64,000 nt of DNA, taken from assembly GCA_013397435.1 (NCBI GenBank), contig VZRG01000306.1, positions 372,001 to 436,000 on the forward strand. Reading direction: 5' to 3'. The position numbers were made by a program, and so were the translations under genes. This stretch comes from Erythrocercus mccallii (Eukaryota > Chordata > Aves > Passeriformes > Dicruridae). How positions within the stretch are numbered: position 1 is the first letter of the stretch; every line of letters begins with the position of its first letter. The notes beneath the pieces were generated by a model. It had not been told where the DNA came from, did not search any database, and saw nothing but the letters and a program-made list of their open reading frames with translations. This document shows positions 12,991 to 23,929 of this stretch, in pieces.

Positions 12991-15900
12991 TCTCGTACTT
13001 TAGGGTTTCAGCTAATCAACTGCAAGGGTTATAAAGAATTTTTTTCCCTTCACATAAAAACCAGATACTTTGGTGTGGTTTATATTCTGATCTGTCTCTG
13101 ACCTAGCAGAGATTGCCCAAATCTACAGAAAACATGGGGCAGCTGATGCAGTTGCCAGTGGTGATAGGGAAAGTACTTCCTCTTAGCTTGAAATTCACAA
13201 AGTAGTCGTATCCAAATGGGAACTCACATGAATTTGAAGTCATCTAGATGGATGCAAGCCCCTTCTGCCCCTGACCCTGTGTGATTAGGTCAGTGCAGAA
13301 GCAGGTTTGGTCTGTCTGCCCTGCTAAGGGTCTGGCAGAAACACCCACTTAGCATTTCACTGACACTGCTACATGACTTAAGGAAAGAAGTCATTTCATG
13401 CTCTGCTCCTGCAGAGCACTGGCCAAGGGTCAAGTGAAAAACTATTGGATCACCATCCCCTTAGAGGTCTTATTAATTAATCCTGCTGGATTAGCTTAAA
13501 GGGTGTGCTTTTTTTTCCAAGGCGAGATAAATAGAAATCTCAAATGAGTTTGGTTTGTGTTTGCTCAACATGAGGTACAAATTACCTGTTAACACACATA
13601 TCTCAGCTAACTAACTAATTGCTATTAAAAATGCATAAGTAATACCTTGTTCTCTTCTACCTGCTGAAAGTTAACATACTTTAATCTAACTACGGTAACC
13701 AGGTTAAAACATAGGTATCAGGATTTAATGTTGCGTTTTCCAACATATATACATAAGCATCCCTTTTGGTTTTTAGTTTAGCTACATCTGTAACTATACA
13801 TTCGGCACTATTTTAGCAGACTACTATAATGACTTGATTATTAAATGTAACTAAAGCTGGTGGCAAGAAAGAACATTCTGTTACTTTTACCCTTTTATGT
13901 GAAAAGAGTATGTCTTAACTCTGTCAAACAAAGCATAAAATGAGAGATGGTTCTTCTAGTGATTTCTGTGAGCTGCACAGCAGCATGTTTGTCTTGTGAG
14001 TTTCCAAATAAATATCTATCTAAATGAAGTCCACGCCAGGCTTTTATGCTTATTGGCTGCCTATACGATTCTCTTACATCCCTTTGACGGTTAGATTCTA
14101 AGACATTTCTGTCTGTGCTAAATAACAGGCCATTTGATGGATTTGTACACAGCTATACCTGGAATGTAATGCGGGCATGTAAATCACCTGTTGTGCAGTT
14201 CAGGACATTTTCCATGCAGAGTAAGGATGATTTCTCTTTGCCATAATTCTGAAGCATACATAAGGCTCTGTTGTCAGTATTGCTCATTATGATTATGTTG
14301 TCATTTTACAAAGTAAGAATAGGACACATCATGACAGCACCATCTAGTAACATAAAATATTCATGCAAAAACAAAAACAGACTCAGCCTTTAAAAAGTAG
14401 AGGAAAAAAAAGATACACTGATCCTGCTTGTCTCAATGTCTACTTTGGTGACACATGCATATATTTGCAACACTTACGAGGATCAAATTTACAAGATGGC
14501 CCTATTTAAGCAGTATGTTATTCCATGGGTATCCTTACTCAAACCAAACCAAAATACTCAGAATAAGAGTTTCCTCTTCTGGGATGAAAATCACAAAATC
14601 TGCACTTACAGTCTTCTGACTTCTCAAACAGACTTCACTTGCTATGCTGCTGTATTTAAATACAAACAACTAACAGAATCTATACCCAGATCTGCTCCAC
14701 ACTGCACACAAATTTCATTATGATGAACATCTACATTTTTTTGTTCTGATGGCCTTTTTTGTTCTACATCTTACAGCACACCTAATGCCTAATGTGCAGG
14801 AATGTTTGGAAAACCTCAAATGAATCTACTGTCTCATAATTTTTAAAGAATGATCTTTAAGGAAAAACTGATGGAGGAATATTATACTATGCACTAGACA
14901 CTTTAGAAGCCAATGACATAATAAATAGTTATATCATACTAATGATAAATATCATCACAAATTTTGACTAAATCGCTTTGTTATACAAATATTATGCCTT
15001 AGTTTTCTGACTTAGTTTTCACAGCCAGTTCAACTGAACGATTATTCAAGAAAATTTTGAGTTCAGGAGTCCACATATTTGCAGCAGAGATTTACTTTTT
15101 TTCAGAAAGTGCTCAATTATATTCCTTCTGTGCCAAAATCTCTGCCCAAGTTACACAGAAGTTCACATGATTACTTAGCATCAAATTTTCTGCTCTTGTA
15201 TTTCTGCTAAAAAATTCCCAACCCAAAATGTTTGAGTTGTAAAATATAGTTGCAAAATTCTAAAACCTTTAATAGAATGTAGCATTTTTAAATTTAAGTT
15301 CCACACAGCATAAAAAATGTGCATGTACAGGAGAATCAGTGCATCTACAGTAGAATTAATGTAATTGTATTATCATTCTTTCTTGATTCTCTACTGAAAA
15401 TGTTCTTACTATTCAAAACCTCTTTCCTACACGCTTCTAGTAATAAACTGGAAACTAAGTCTTGTATTTCTTGAATCCTTGTTTTCCTTAAATACTGACT
15501 AGTGAGGTTTTTTTTACCTGCCTTACAGAATCATGTGCAAGTTTGAATAACTTAAAATCTTTTCATTGGGACTTGTTTTGAAACAATTCTTCTCTCCCCT
15601 TGGATTGTTTACATTAATGATATAATAGTTAACATTTAATGCAAATTTTCAATTTTATTCTTTAAACTTATGCATTTAACAGCTACCTTTTCTCCATTTA
15701 TCTGAAATCTAAAAAAACCCAACCAATAGTACAATTTTGACACATAACAAAATGCTGTCAGAAGCACACCAAATAAATGTTACAACACCCCTTTCCCCCC
15801 ACCCTCCAAGAAAACTCAATAAACTGAGTATAAAACAAACAAATAACATAATCTAATCTAACTTTCCACTTTACCTGGAAATGCATGCCCTGTTAGAGAA

Positions 15901-16392
15901 TCCAAATCTGAAATTAAAACAGTGAAAAAATAATCTTTAACACTAATTTAATATTAAAAAGCACAAAAAATCAAGAGCAAACCTGGCAGCAAATATCACA
16001 TTATCATCAATATAAAATTTTAATCATATATATAGAAAAACAAAACCAGAAAACTTAATATTACATTATGAGGGTTTTCATCTCCATAGTTTTGTAAAGA
16101 TGTAAAATACTGTCTAAAGATGAAAACTTTGAACAATATGAGAAGCTAGTTTATTTTACTGTTTAAGACAGACATATCACAATTAAACAGAAATTTTAGA
16201 ATACTTGGTATATGAACCTCCGATTTCAGAAACACAAATCTTCAGTATAAACTTTTGTTCTATCTTTGTACATAAGAACAATAATTAGAAAAGTGCAGAA
16301 TGCTTTTTAGATTGTACTCTTTTAAAAATATTTTCTTTCTTGATCACAACAAATAAGAAACCTAATTTTGTCTATTCTAGTGCTCACACTTT

Positions 16393-16404
16393 CCCCCCCC
16401 CCCC
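16393..16404. repeat. Poly-C tract (12)
   Basis: An uninterrupted run of 12 C bases, preceded by a short T run. Length is prone to sequencing and replication error. Confidence 0.95.
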
Positions 16405-17879
16405 AATCCATCTGTTTTAAAAAAGAGAAAAGACCTGAATTTATTCCTGGTGACACCATAAAGCATAAGTGAGGGCTTCACTGGTAACTCCCATCTGAAG
16501 AGACAGCAGAAAGGCCTCTTCTAAATGTACACTGAGACCAGAACTCAGAATTCCATCTTTGAAGTGCTTAGCACCTTTGGAAATTCCATGCTGTTAACAA
16601 AGATTTATTTGGTTACTTTGAGGAGTTACACTGTAGCCAGAAGAGTAGTGGAGGCTGATAAAGTACAGCCAATACCAGCTGGAATTGCTACTGCATTGCC
16701 AAAGCAAAAGATTAATTCTCAGACACATATGGACAAAAGAAACCCCTTAGACAGTGTTCTGTCACACAAAACAGTGCTGTGAGCCCATTTGGAGAACAAG
16801 TCCTGTTGCTAGGGGCAGTCCACCAGGCCCCAGTTAGCTCACCAAGAAAGTGTGAGACCTTCAGACTCTCCTTCTTCCCTTTGTATGACAAGTGGGATCA
16901 CAGAGGGATGCAACAGCTGCACTCTCTTGGAAAAACACAATAGACAGATTGTAGCTGACCAATCCACCCTACTATGGGTCTATAAATGAGCTTTCTTGTA
17001 ATTTTTAGGAATTGATTGTATTTGCTAGCAGTGCCTGGAAAAAAAATCTTTTAGTCCTGTTTATAAACTACTTCATCTTTAAAAAAAAAGTTTTCTTATT
17101 GCAACAGGCAACAGATACAAAATTCTAAGTTAATGGTTTAGGCTACAGAAGCTATGAACTTTTTGTAACACAGTAACTCATTCTAATATTAATTGGAAAA
17201 ATATTTACCAATTAACTCCTGGAACTGCAGAAGGAACTCCTTAGACAGGAGGAAACCTGTGCTTGGCTCTAGTAACTTATAACAGTTTAACTGAGACATT
17301 TCCTGAGGACTGTGAACATGCTTGGTTTCATAAGTGAACACAGAAGAAAGCCAACCCAAAATGTGATAAATGCTCTAGAGAGAATTGCTTTCTTAAATCC
17401 AAGTTGCTGAACACAACAAATTAACCAGAATTCCAGTATGTAGGGTCTCAAGCTTTATCATAAACTACAGAGAAAAAAATAAAGCATTGTCAGGATTCTT
17501 TCAGAATCTGAGAGACGGAAGAATGTTGTTGTCCCCTTGGAGTTGATAAAAACCACACCAAAACCAGATTATGCATAAATGGAACATTTAGCTGGGCAGT
17601 GACTACTGCCTGAAAGCACAGAGACATCCTACAGCTACCTTGCAAATCAGAATCACTCAAAAATAACTAATACTTGAATTGCTCAAACTGCTGTCACTGT
17701 GCATATCCTGTGGCACATCCTGACACAGAAATAGGGTGTTTGAAAACATCTGCTCTATGTCATTAATAAAAAGATACTGATGCAAAACCTGAAGAGCCAA
17801 GAAAAAGAACAGAAGAGGAAAAAATTCTCTTCTTCCTATAGCAGTGAAAAAATATTTACTCGGATACTGGGATTTTAAA

Positions 17880-17962
17880 AAATAAAAACCAACAAACAAA
17901 AAACCAAACCAACCAAAAAACCCAAACTAAAACAAAAAACCCAACAAAAAAAAAAAAAAAAA
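17880..17962. repeat. A-rich low-complexity block (AAACC-like)
   Basis: About 80 bases built from short A-runs spaced by C or CC (aaccaa, aaaaaaccc), ending in an uninterrupted run of about 17 A. This may be a decayed microsatellite or the remains of a poly-A tail; no retrocopied gene is visible next to it. Confidence 0.85.
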
Positions 17963-19853
17963 GAAATTCAGATAAGTTAATGCAAATTAATTAGGCTCTT
18001 GTCCCAGCACAATAAAAACACTAGTGGGTAATACTTTGTGTTAAGCTGATGATATAAATTGTGTTTATTTTCTTACAAGTCAGCCTACACTAACTGAAAA
18101 CAAGGTAGTTTGTCACCCAAGCATGTGTCCTGTGTGAACTGTTAAAGAAAATCAGACCTACTTTGGTAGCTGAAACCAGAAGATTTTATGGTATATTGAA
18201 CCTACAAATCATGATCCACATGCCCCAATTCCATCATTACATTTCACAAAGAGTGATATGAGCTGACACTGCATACGCAGGCAAGGTAAAGTCTCCATAT
18301 AAAGATAAATGAAGTGTGCTACATTTCCCTACTAGAGTTCAATACATGAAATTGCTGCAGTTATAATGAAATGAAACCTTTGCTGAAACAACTGGAATAT
18401 TTAGTTTCTGCCATAAGATTTCTTCTACTCTTCTATGGACTCCAAGGGCAGCAGAAAAATCATAATTTCCTGTTATTGTTAAGAGCATTTCTCAGTTTCC
18501 TTGACTGATTTTCAATTACGTAAGCCTTGAACAGGTGGAATCCAATTTTCCTCCATTTCATTTATTTAGGGAATTGCCCAGATTTGTTGCTCTTCGCTTT
18601 TATTTTCACACATAAGACTTTCTAAGCAGCAGGAATATGAGATGGAAGTGGAGTACATGAAAGTGACACACACTTTCATCCCCTTTTTAAGGCAACATAG
18701 CTAACATGTCCATATTGGAAGTTATCAAGGAATTACACTTATGAAATCTAGACTTGATTCATACTATAAACCATTGATTTAGGTAATAAAACCAGTGATT
18801 TGACAATAAAGCCAACTTTGAGTTATAATGCAAAGCATGATTTTTTAAAAAGAGAGTGTGTTCACTTTTTAGCAAGCAGTATCTCTGATACACCACATTT
18901 TATTAGCTCAGTACAAAACAGACGTTGGAGATGGTACAAGATTTTCATGCCAATAAACTAATTATTTCTTTCTAGAGTTAATTAGCAAAGATGTAGTCCT
19001 CTCTGCATCTTTCCTCCAAGGCCCATTCCTCCTATTTTACAAACTGTTCATTGCACAATGCAGTGCTGAGCTTTTGACTGCCCCTCTCATGGTACTCCTC
19101 GCGCTGTGCTTACAGTAAAATATCAAAGCACTGTATGGCTGCCACTGGCATGTGCTGGCAGAATGCCAACATAAAAGGAGTGTAAGGGATGACTTTTACA
19201 GTGCACAGGAAAACACATTTAAGGTGCAGAGCACATTTAAGTCATTTAACATTAAAGGTTCTCCATGGCATTGGCAGCAAGATGATGTAATACCAAACTA
19301 TTTCTGAGACCTGGTACCTGCTTAGAAAGGTTAGAAGAAGCTAATGACTGCTAAATTGTGCTGTCTTGAAAATACAATATTTTGCTCTGCTTCTAAGTAT
19401 TTTAACAGTGATTGTCAGCAAGAAATAAGTGTCTCTGCTTTGCTAAATCTCCAGTTAGACTAAATCTTATTTTATTGTAAGACCCTAACTGGGCAGCAGA
19501 ACTCAGGAACCTTTGCAGATGTGCACAACACCTGGACCATGAATTCTACAAAACTCAGGTCTTCTTTAAACAAGATGAGTAGAGTGAAGTCCAGCTGCTC
19601 ATAATATTTGAATACAAAGGGCTGGTTGCAAAGAAGAGAAGGTAGAGTGACATAGAGCTGCAGTGGCTGAAGATGAAAGATGATTTGCATTAACTAGAAG
19701 TTACAACTGTAGTTTTGACAATCAGGTCAGTGAAGACTATTGGCACCTAACTCAGGATTGGATTGAGATTGTGAGTTTGGCTGCACCAAGATTTGAGAGT
19801 TAACCAAACCTAAAGCCAGATGCTAAAGGAGAAGTAGGTGAACAATCCTTTAC

Positions 19854-21143
19854 TTGTCTGAGGGCTTGTCTGAGAAACTAGAGGATTGGCTCCATTGGAT
19901 TGGGGATGCACCACTGAAGCGTCTTCAGAAAATAGATATACTCAGGACCTATACCATCCCGAGGCTGATATATCTGGCTGACCATACCGATGTAAGAGCA
20001 GGGCTTCTCGAGTCCCTTGACCTACTGGTCAGAAAGAGGGTCAAGGATTGGCTTCATCTCCCTCCAAGTACATGTGATGCCATCTTGTACTTGAGATTTA
20101 AGGATGGAGGGCTAGGTCTTATCAAGTTGGCGGCGTTAATACCAAATATTCAAGCGCGAAGATTGCTTAAACTGGCCCAATCTTCGGATGATGCTCTCGT
20201 CTCATTTCTGAAGGGTGAACATCTTGAGTTGGCGTTTGAGAAGTTATGGGTACGAGCTGGTGGAGTAAGAGGGTCCATCCCCCCGATTTGGGAGTCTATC
20301 CCTGAGAAGGAAGGAACGTTAGGGGGAGGTGAAGTCTTGTCGGAGTGGGAGACCCCCTGTCCCAGAATCCACCTTCCTAAACCTTGCAACTGGAGGAAGG
20401 GGGAATTCAGTAAATGGAAACAGCTGGTTGCCCAGGGCCACGGTATTGCGAACTTTGAGAATGATAACATCAGTAACGGTTGGTTGGCGCGTTATCGAGG
20501 GATACCTCATAGGAAACTTATAACCATGCTACAATTAAGAGTTAATGTTTACCCCACGAGAGAGTTTCTAGCAATGGGTAGGCATGAGACCTGCATTAGA
20601 TCTTCCAGGCATTGTGGTGCTGATTATGAAACATCCGCTCATATCATCGGGAACTGTCCAATAACTCAAGATGCTAGGATCAAGAGACATAATTCCATCT
20701 GTGAGACTCTTGGCAGTGAGGTAAAGAGAGAGGGTTGGGCTGTGTTCCAGGAACCACACTTGAGGGATGAAGAGAATGAACTGTATAAACTGGACTTGAT
20801 TTTTGTTAAAGGTTGAAAGGCATTAGCAGTGGATGTGACGGTCAGATACGAGCATGGCAACTCATCTTTGAAAGAAGCAGCCTTAGAGAAAAAATACCAA
20901 TGCCTTATTTCTCAAATTCATGAACTTACTAATGCATCATCTATCAAGTTTGTTGGTTTCCCCCTGGGAGCAAGGGGAAAATGGTATGAAAAGAACTCTG
21001 AGTTGTTACAGGCCCTAGGCCTCTGTAATACGAGGCTAGGGAGGATTGCCCGGGCCCTGGCATCTAGAGTGCTTTTCTCCTCTGTTGATATTGTACATAT
21101 ATTTACTAGTAAAGCCCGAATGCTTGCACCTGATAATAAATAA
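19854..21143 (+). pseudogene. R2 ORF C-terminal half, one in-frame stop
   Basis: The frame runs 320 codons from TTG at 19854 to a TGA at 20814-20816, then continues in the same frame for another 109 codons to a TAA at 21141-21143. The TGA may derive from an arginine CGA, a common CpG change. Visible parts, numbered from 19854: a thumb/linker segment (residues 8-110) with APLKRLQK and YTIPRLIY; a CCHC zinc knuckle at 251-268 in which the first position is Ser251 instead of Cys (then C254, H263, C268); and the restriction-like endonuclease, with Asp314 in KLDLIF (usually KPD), then after the stop Asp in VDVTV (20832-20834) and a likely catalytic Lys in EKKY (20892-20894). The C-terminal GARGKW block also fits R2. 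The N-terminal DNA-binding domains and the RT catalytic core are missing. The copy cannot act on its own, but the frame is well preserved, which suggests a fairly recent insertion. Confidence 0.85.
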
Positions 21144-21345
21144 AGGCCCCTTCCCTGCGTGGTAACAGATGGACAGTTGGAATTGGTTTTGGGAGGGAGG
21201 GGTTCATCTTTCATAATGCGTCTTGCCCATGTTTGGGCATCAAATTCGAATTCAACCAGGTGGACGGGCCACCTTTACTTAACCCGGAAAAGAAACATAC
21301 AATTTTATGTGTTTATTAAATAGCCTCTAGAGGGGGAGCGCTATA
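21144..21345 (+). other. R2 3' UTR (probable)
   Basis: About 200 bases directly after the R2 stop codon. They are GC-richer than the flanks and contain short self-complementary pieces (for example 'ggtggacgggccacc' and 'cctctagagg'). In R2 the 3' UTR folds into an RNA structure that the reverse transcriptase recognises. The stretch is assigned by position and composition; I have not folded it. Confidence 0.55.
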
Positions 21346-22469
21346 GAAATTATGTAAATTAGTCACTGACAAACTGTTTTTTCAGTAGAAGCAACTCTTG
21401 CACAGTCCTGTTGCCTGAACTTGGGTTTCCTCTATTTATTATCTGTCAGTATGATTCTAACCTACTGCAATAAATCTGCTTTCAGAGTCTCTCTTATTTT
21501 CATTGTTAGGTTATTTCTATTCATTAGCCACCAGTCCTTTAAACAGCACAATTACAATTTTAATGGAAATGTAAATCTTTTCTGTGAGAATTTCCCTGAC
21601 AAGAAAAAAAAAGAGCCTAAAGGTTGCACTCAAGTATTCATAACAATGCAGTCATCAGTCACCCTCTTACAAACCTACTGCTCATTTATGCTGGCATTTG
21701 GAATTAATTTTTATTTTTGGAGATAATTCAAAGAAAAAAAATCTAGCTGTACAGTTAGTTATGAAGAATTATCAATACGACATTGGAAAGCCTGTTTACT
21801 GCTCATTCAATTTGATAGTATTTTTTTGATAAAAAATTACATCATATTGAGACAGGCAGATTACATTTACACTGCTAACCAGGGTTTCATTTAATCAGCA
21901 CTCCTTCCTGTGATACCATTAAGAGTAAGATTCAAACTTACTTTTCTTCAGTAGAAGTGTTTTGTTATGAGATATATGTCTGAGCTTCTTTAACTCCAAT
22001 GAAGAAGTAATTGAAATTGATTACATTGAAATTAATTACATTGAAAAGTAGAAATTAAACTTGTACAGAAGAATAGTTAGAACAGCTCTTTCCATTGACA
22101 AGATCTCTAACTACAGTGTGAGTTTAGACAGCTACATATCTACATAACCTGTAGTGTAGGTAACTGGAGATGGATCTCACCACAAGAATCTTTCAGGAAA
22201 ATAATCTACTTATACTGGTGTGGATCTGAGACAGTCACAAGAATAAAATGGGAATGATTTAGACATGGAAAAATTGCTGTCTTACAAGTGGTAAATTTGA
22301 TGCCCTCAGATGTCTAAAATGGCTCATTAAAATAAGTCTTGGACAAAAATAAACTTAGTCCTGTTCTAGTGCAAAAATTCACTGATCATTTCCCCCCTTC
22401 TCCTAAAATCATATGATAATTATACAGGTTGGTACTTGCCACTTTATATTTTGCCTTCTGAGTTATGTT
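21346..22469. other. AT-rich non-coding DNA
   Basis: No supported gene. A plus-strand 101-codon frame at 21421-21726 is not recognised. A 15-bp tandem repeat is listed separately. Confidence 0.6.
22011..22045. repeat. 15-bp tandem repeat, 2.3 copies
   Basis: Units ttgaaattgattaca (22011-22025) and ttgaaattaattaca (22026-22040) differ by one base. A partial third unit (ttgaa) follows. Confidence 0.85.
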
Positions 22470-22590
22470 ATTCCAGGAAGAACTTGAACAGCTACAAACT
22501 GAAACACAAAAGGATCCATCTGAACACCAGGAAACACCTTTTTTTTCAGTCACGAGAGTTGGCACAGGTTGCCCAGGGAGATTATGAGCC
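22470..22590 (+). mobile_element. CR1 3' UTR-proximal fragment
   Basis: The order 'gctacaaactgaaacaca', 'ggatccatctgaacaccagg', 'aaacacctttttttt' and 'ttggcacaggttgcccaggga' matches the segment near the CR1 ORF2 end found in many avian CR1 families. Both ends are lost and no terminal repeat remains. Confidence 0.65.
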
Positions 22591-23929
22591 ACATACGGCT
22601 GTAGTGTTGACAGAATAGGAAAAAGAAGTGAATTACTCCTGATGAGACAACTGAATTGAGGGAGACAGATCACAAAAAATATTGATTAGGGGAGCTTTAT
22701 TAATAAGTCTGTTCTCTGTAACAGAAAACATTGTTATAATTAATAACTGGTAATCATTCACACTGGCAATTGAAGTCCTTGCACACACAGCTCACCTTGT
22801 ACTTGCACATTCACTCACAGTTTTCCACAGTGCACGGCTGAGAGGCCAACACAAGCGGTCTGCACAGAGGCACAGGGGATCATAAAAGCACATGGAAGCT
22901 CTCAGGTTGTTGCCCAGGAAGTCCCTCAAAGGGTCCTTCACTTCATCATATGTACCCTGCAACCTGGCCACATGTGGCAGCAGCACCTATCCTGGCCAAT
23001 AAAACTGGATCGTGACTTGCTTCCCCTCTTCCAAAACATGTTTTCCTCATTTCTTTACTCTCTCACTTTAAAAAAACTGAAGAAAAACAACCACTAACAG
23101 CAACAACAAAACCCTCCAGAAACAGTTCCCTTAGATTTTGAAAGCCATCATTAATCCACTTTCCTCTGCTGCTGATCTCAAGCAATTGGTCTGCTTCATG
23201 CTTCATGAAGCCAATCATGGCCTCAGGACTAGTTTATCCAAATTCAATGCAGGGTTTTAAAGAGTGTCTTAAAATATGTTGTAGAGCCTATAGCTGCATA
23301 CAGACATGTCAAGATCAGAACATTAATGCTTTCCATAGTATCTCTCATCAGGAAACTAAAAGTTACGGATGAAATCGCAGCCCTGGTTTCCTGCAGTGAT
23401 GGATGCTGTACTGACAGCAGCAGCAGCAGCACCCACCCTGCTTGAGTGCAGAGACTTTATTGAGGCAGCACTCCCCAGCTCTTTGAGAGCAATCATGGAG
23501 GACACCTATCATCTGAGGTAGGTATACTGTAATTTGGACCCTGTGGAGTTCATCACAGCTTTAGTGCTTTGTATTGAGCCAGGATTGCCCAGTGGACTAC
23601 CAGAGACGTGATATCCTCACCACATATAATAATCCAAACACTTTCGGAAAGGTACACAGTATCATCTACAGGCACACTTATGTAGATACGTGCATTTATG
23701 TAAAACAAACATACAAATGAAAAAGTTTTTCAGAAAGGTCAAAACAAACATTATTCATGCTTTCCCAGTGACTTCCATTTGTATAGCTGGCTTAGCCATT
23801 GAAGAGGTGAGAGCACCTCTTTTACCTAATGCCACTTTAGTGTCTTAGCATATCCACAAACCTTTTTAAGATCAAAAGCAATTTTAAAATTAAGTATGTC
23901 TGATCACTTAATAACCAACACCTTAAAAA
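22591..23929. other. Non-coding DNA
   Basis: No supported gene. A short CAG run (about five units) lies near 23.42 kb. The frames of 60-64 codons on the minus strand are not recognised. Confidence 0.55.

Larger units (their letters stand above)
12991..19841. other. Non-coding DNA without clear repeats
   Basis: No supported gene. The stretch 13.98-14.33 kb is repeat-free, keeps several CpGs in otherwise CpG-poor DNA, and could be a conserved non-coding element; the sequence alone cannot show that. A plus-strand frame of 95 codons at 14436-14723 and one of 85 codons at 16525-16782 have no recognised domain. A C-tract and an A-rich block are listed separately. Confidence 0.5.
19848..21345 (+). 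mobile_element. 5'-truncated R2-clade non-LTR retrotransposon
   Basis: A copy of the 3' part of an R2-clade element: the ORF after the reverse transcriptase core, then a 3' UTR. R2 elements normally insert at one site in 28S rRNA genes using their own endonuclease and copy their RNA onto the nick. No rRNA sequence flanks this copy, so it is dispersed. The 5' limit is set by the first R2-like codons and a stop just upstream (19839-19841). A 10-base direct repeat (19853-19862 and 19865-19874) sits at that junction. The 3' limit is uncertain: five bases 'tagcc' at 21321, after AAA, match the start of the 28S sequence that follows genuine R2 insertions, but five bases can match by chance, and the conserved-looking GC-rich stretch runs on to about 21345. 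I saw no convincing target duplication. Confidence 0.85.

Noticed and set aside
20150..20470. 106-codon minus-strand frame
   Set aside because: Shadow of the R2 ORF on the opposite strand.
21340..21375. Apparent similarity of 'aaattagtcactgac' to 28S sequence downstream of the R2 site
   Set aside because: Only a few scattered bases agree and the spacing is wrong. Treated as chance.
23418..23435. Short CAG run as a possible polyglutamine-coding exon
   Set aside because: About five units only, with no open frame that makes sense around it.
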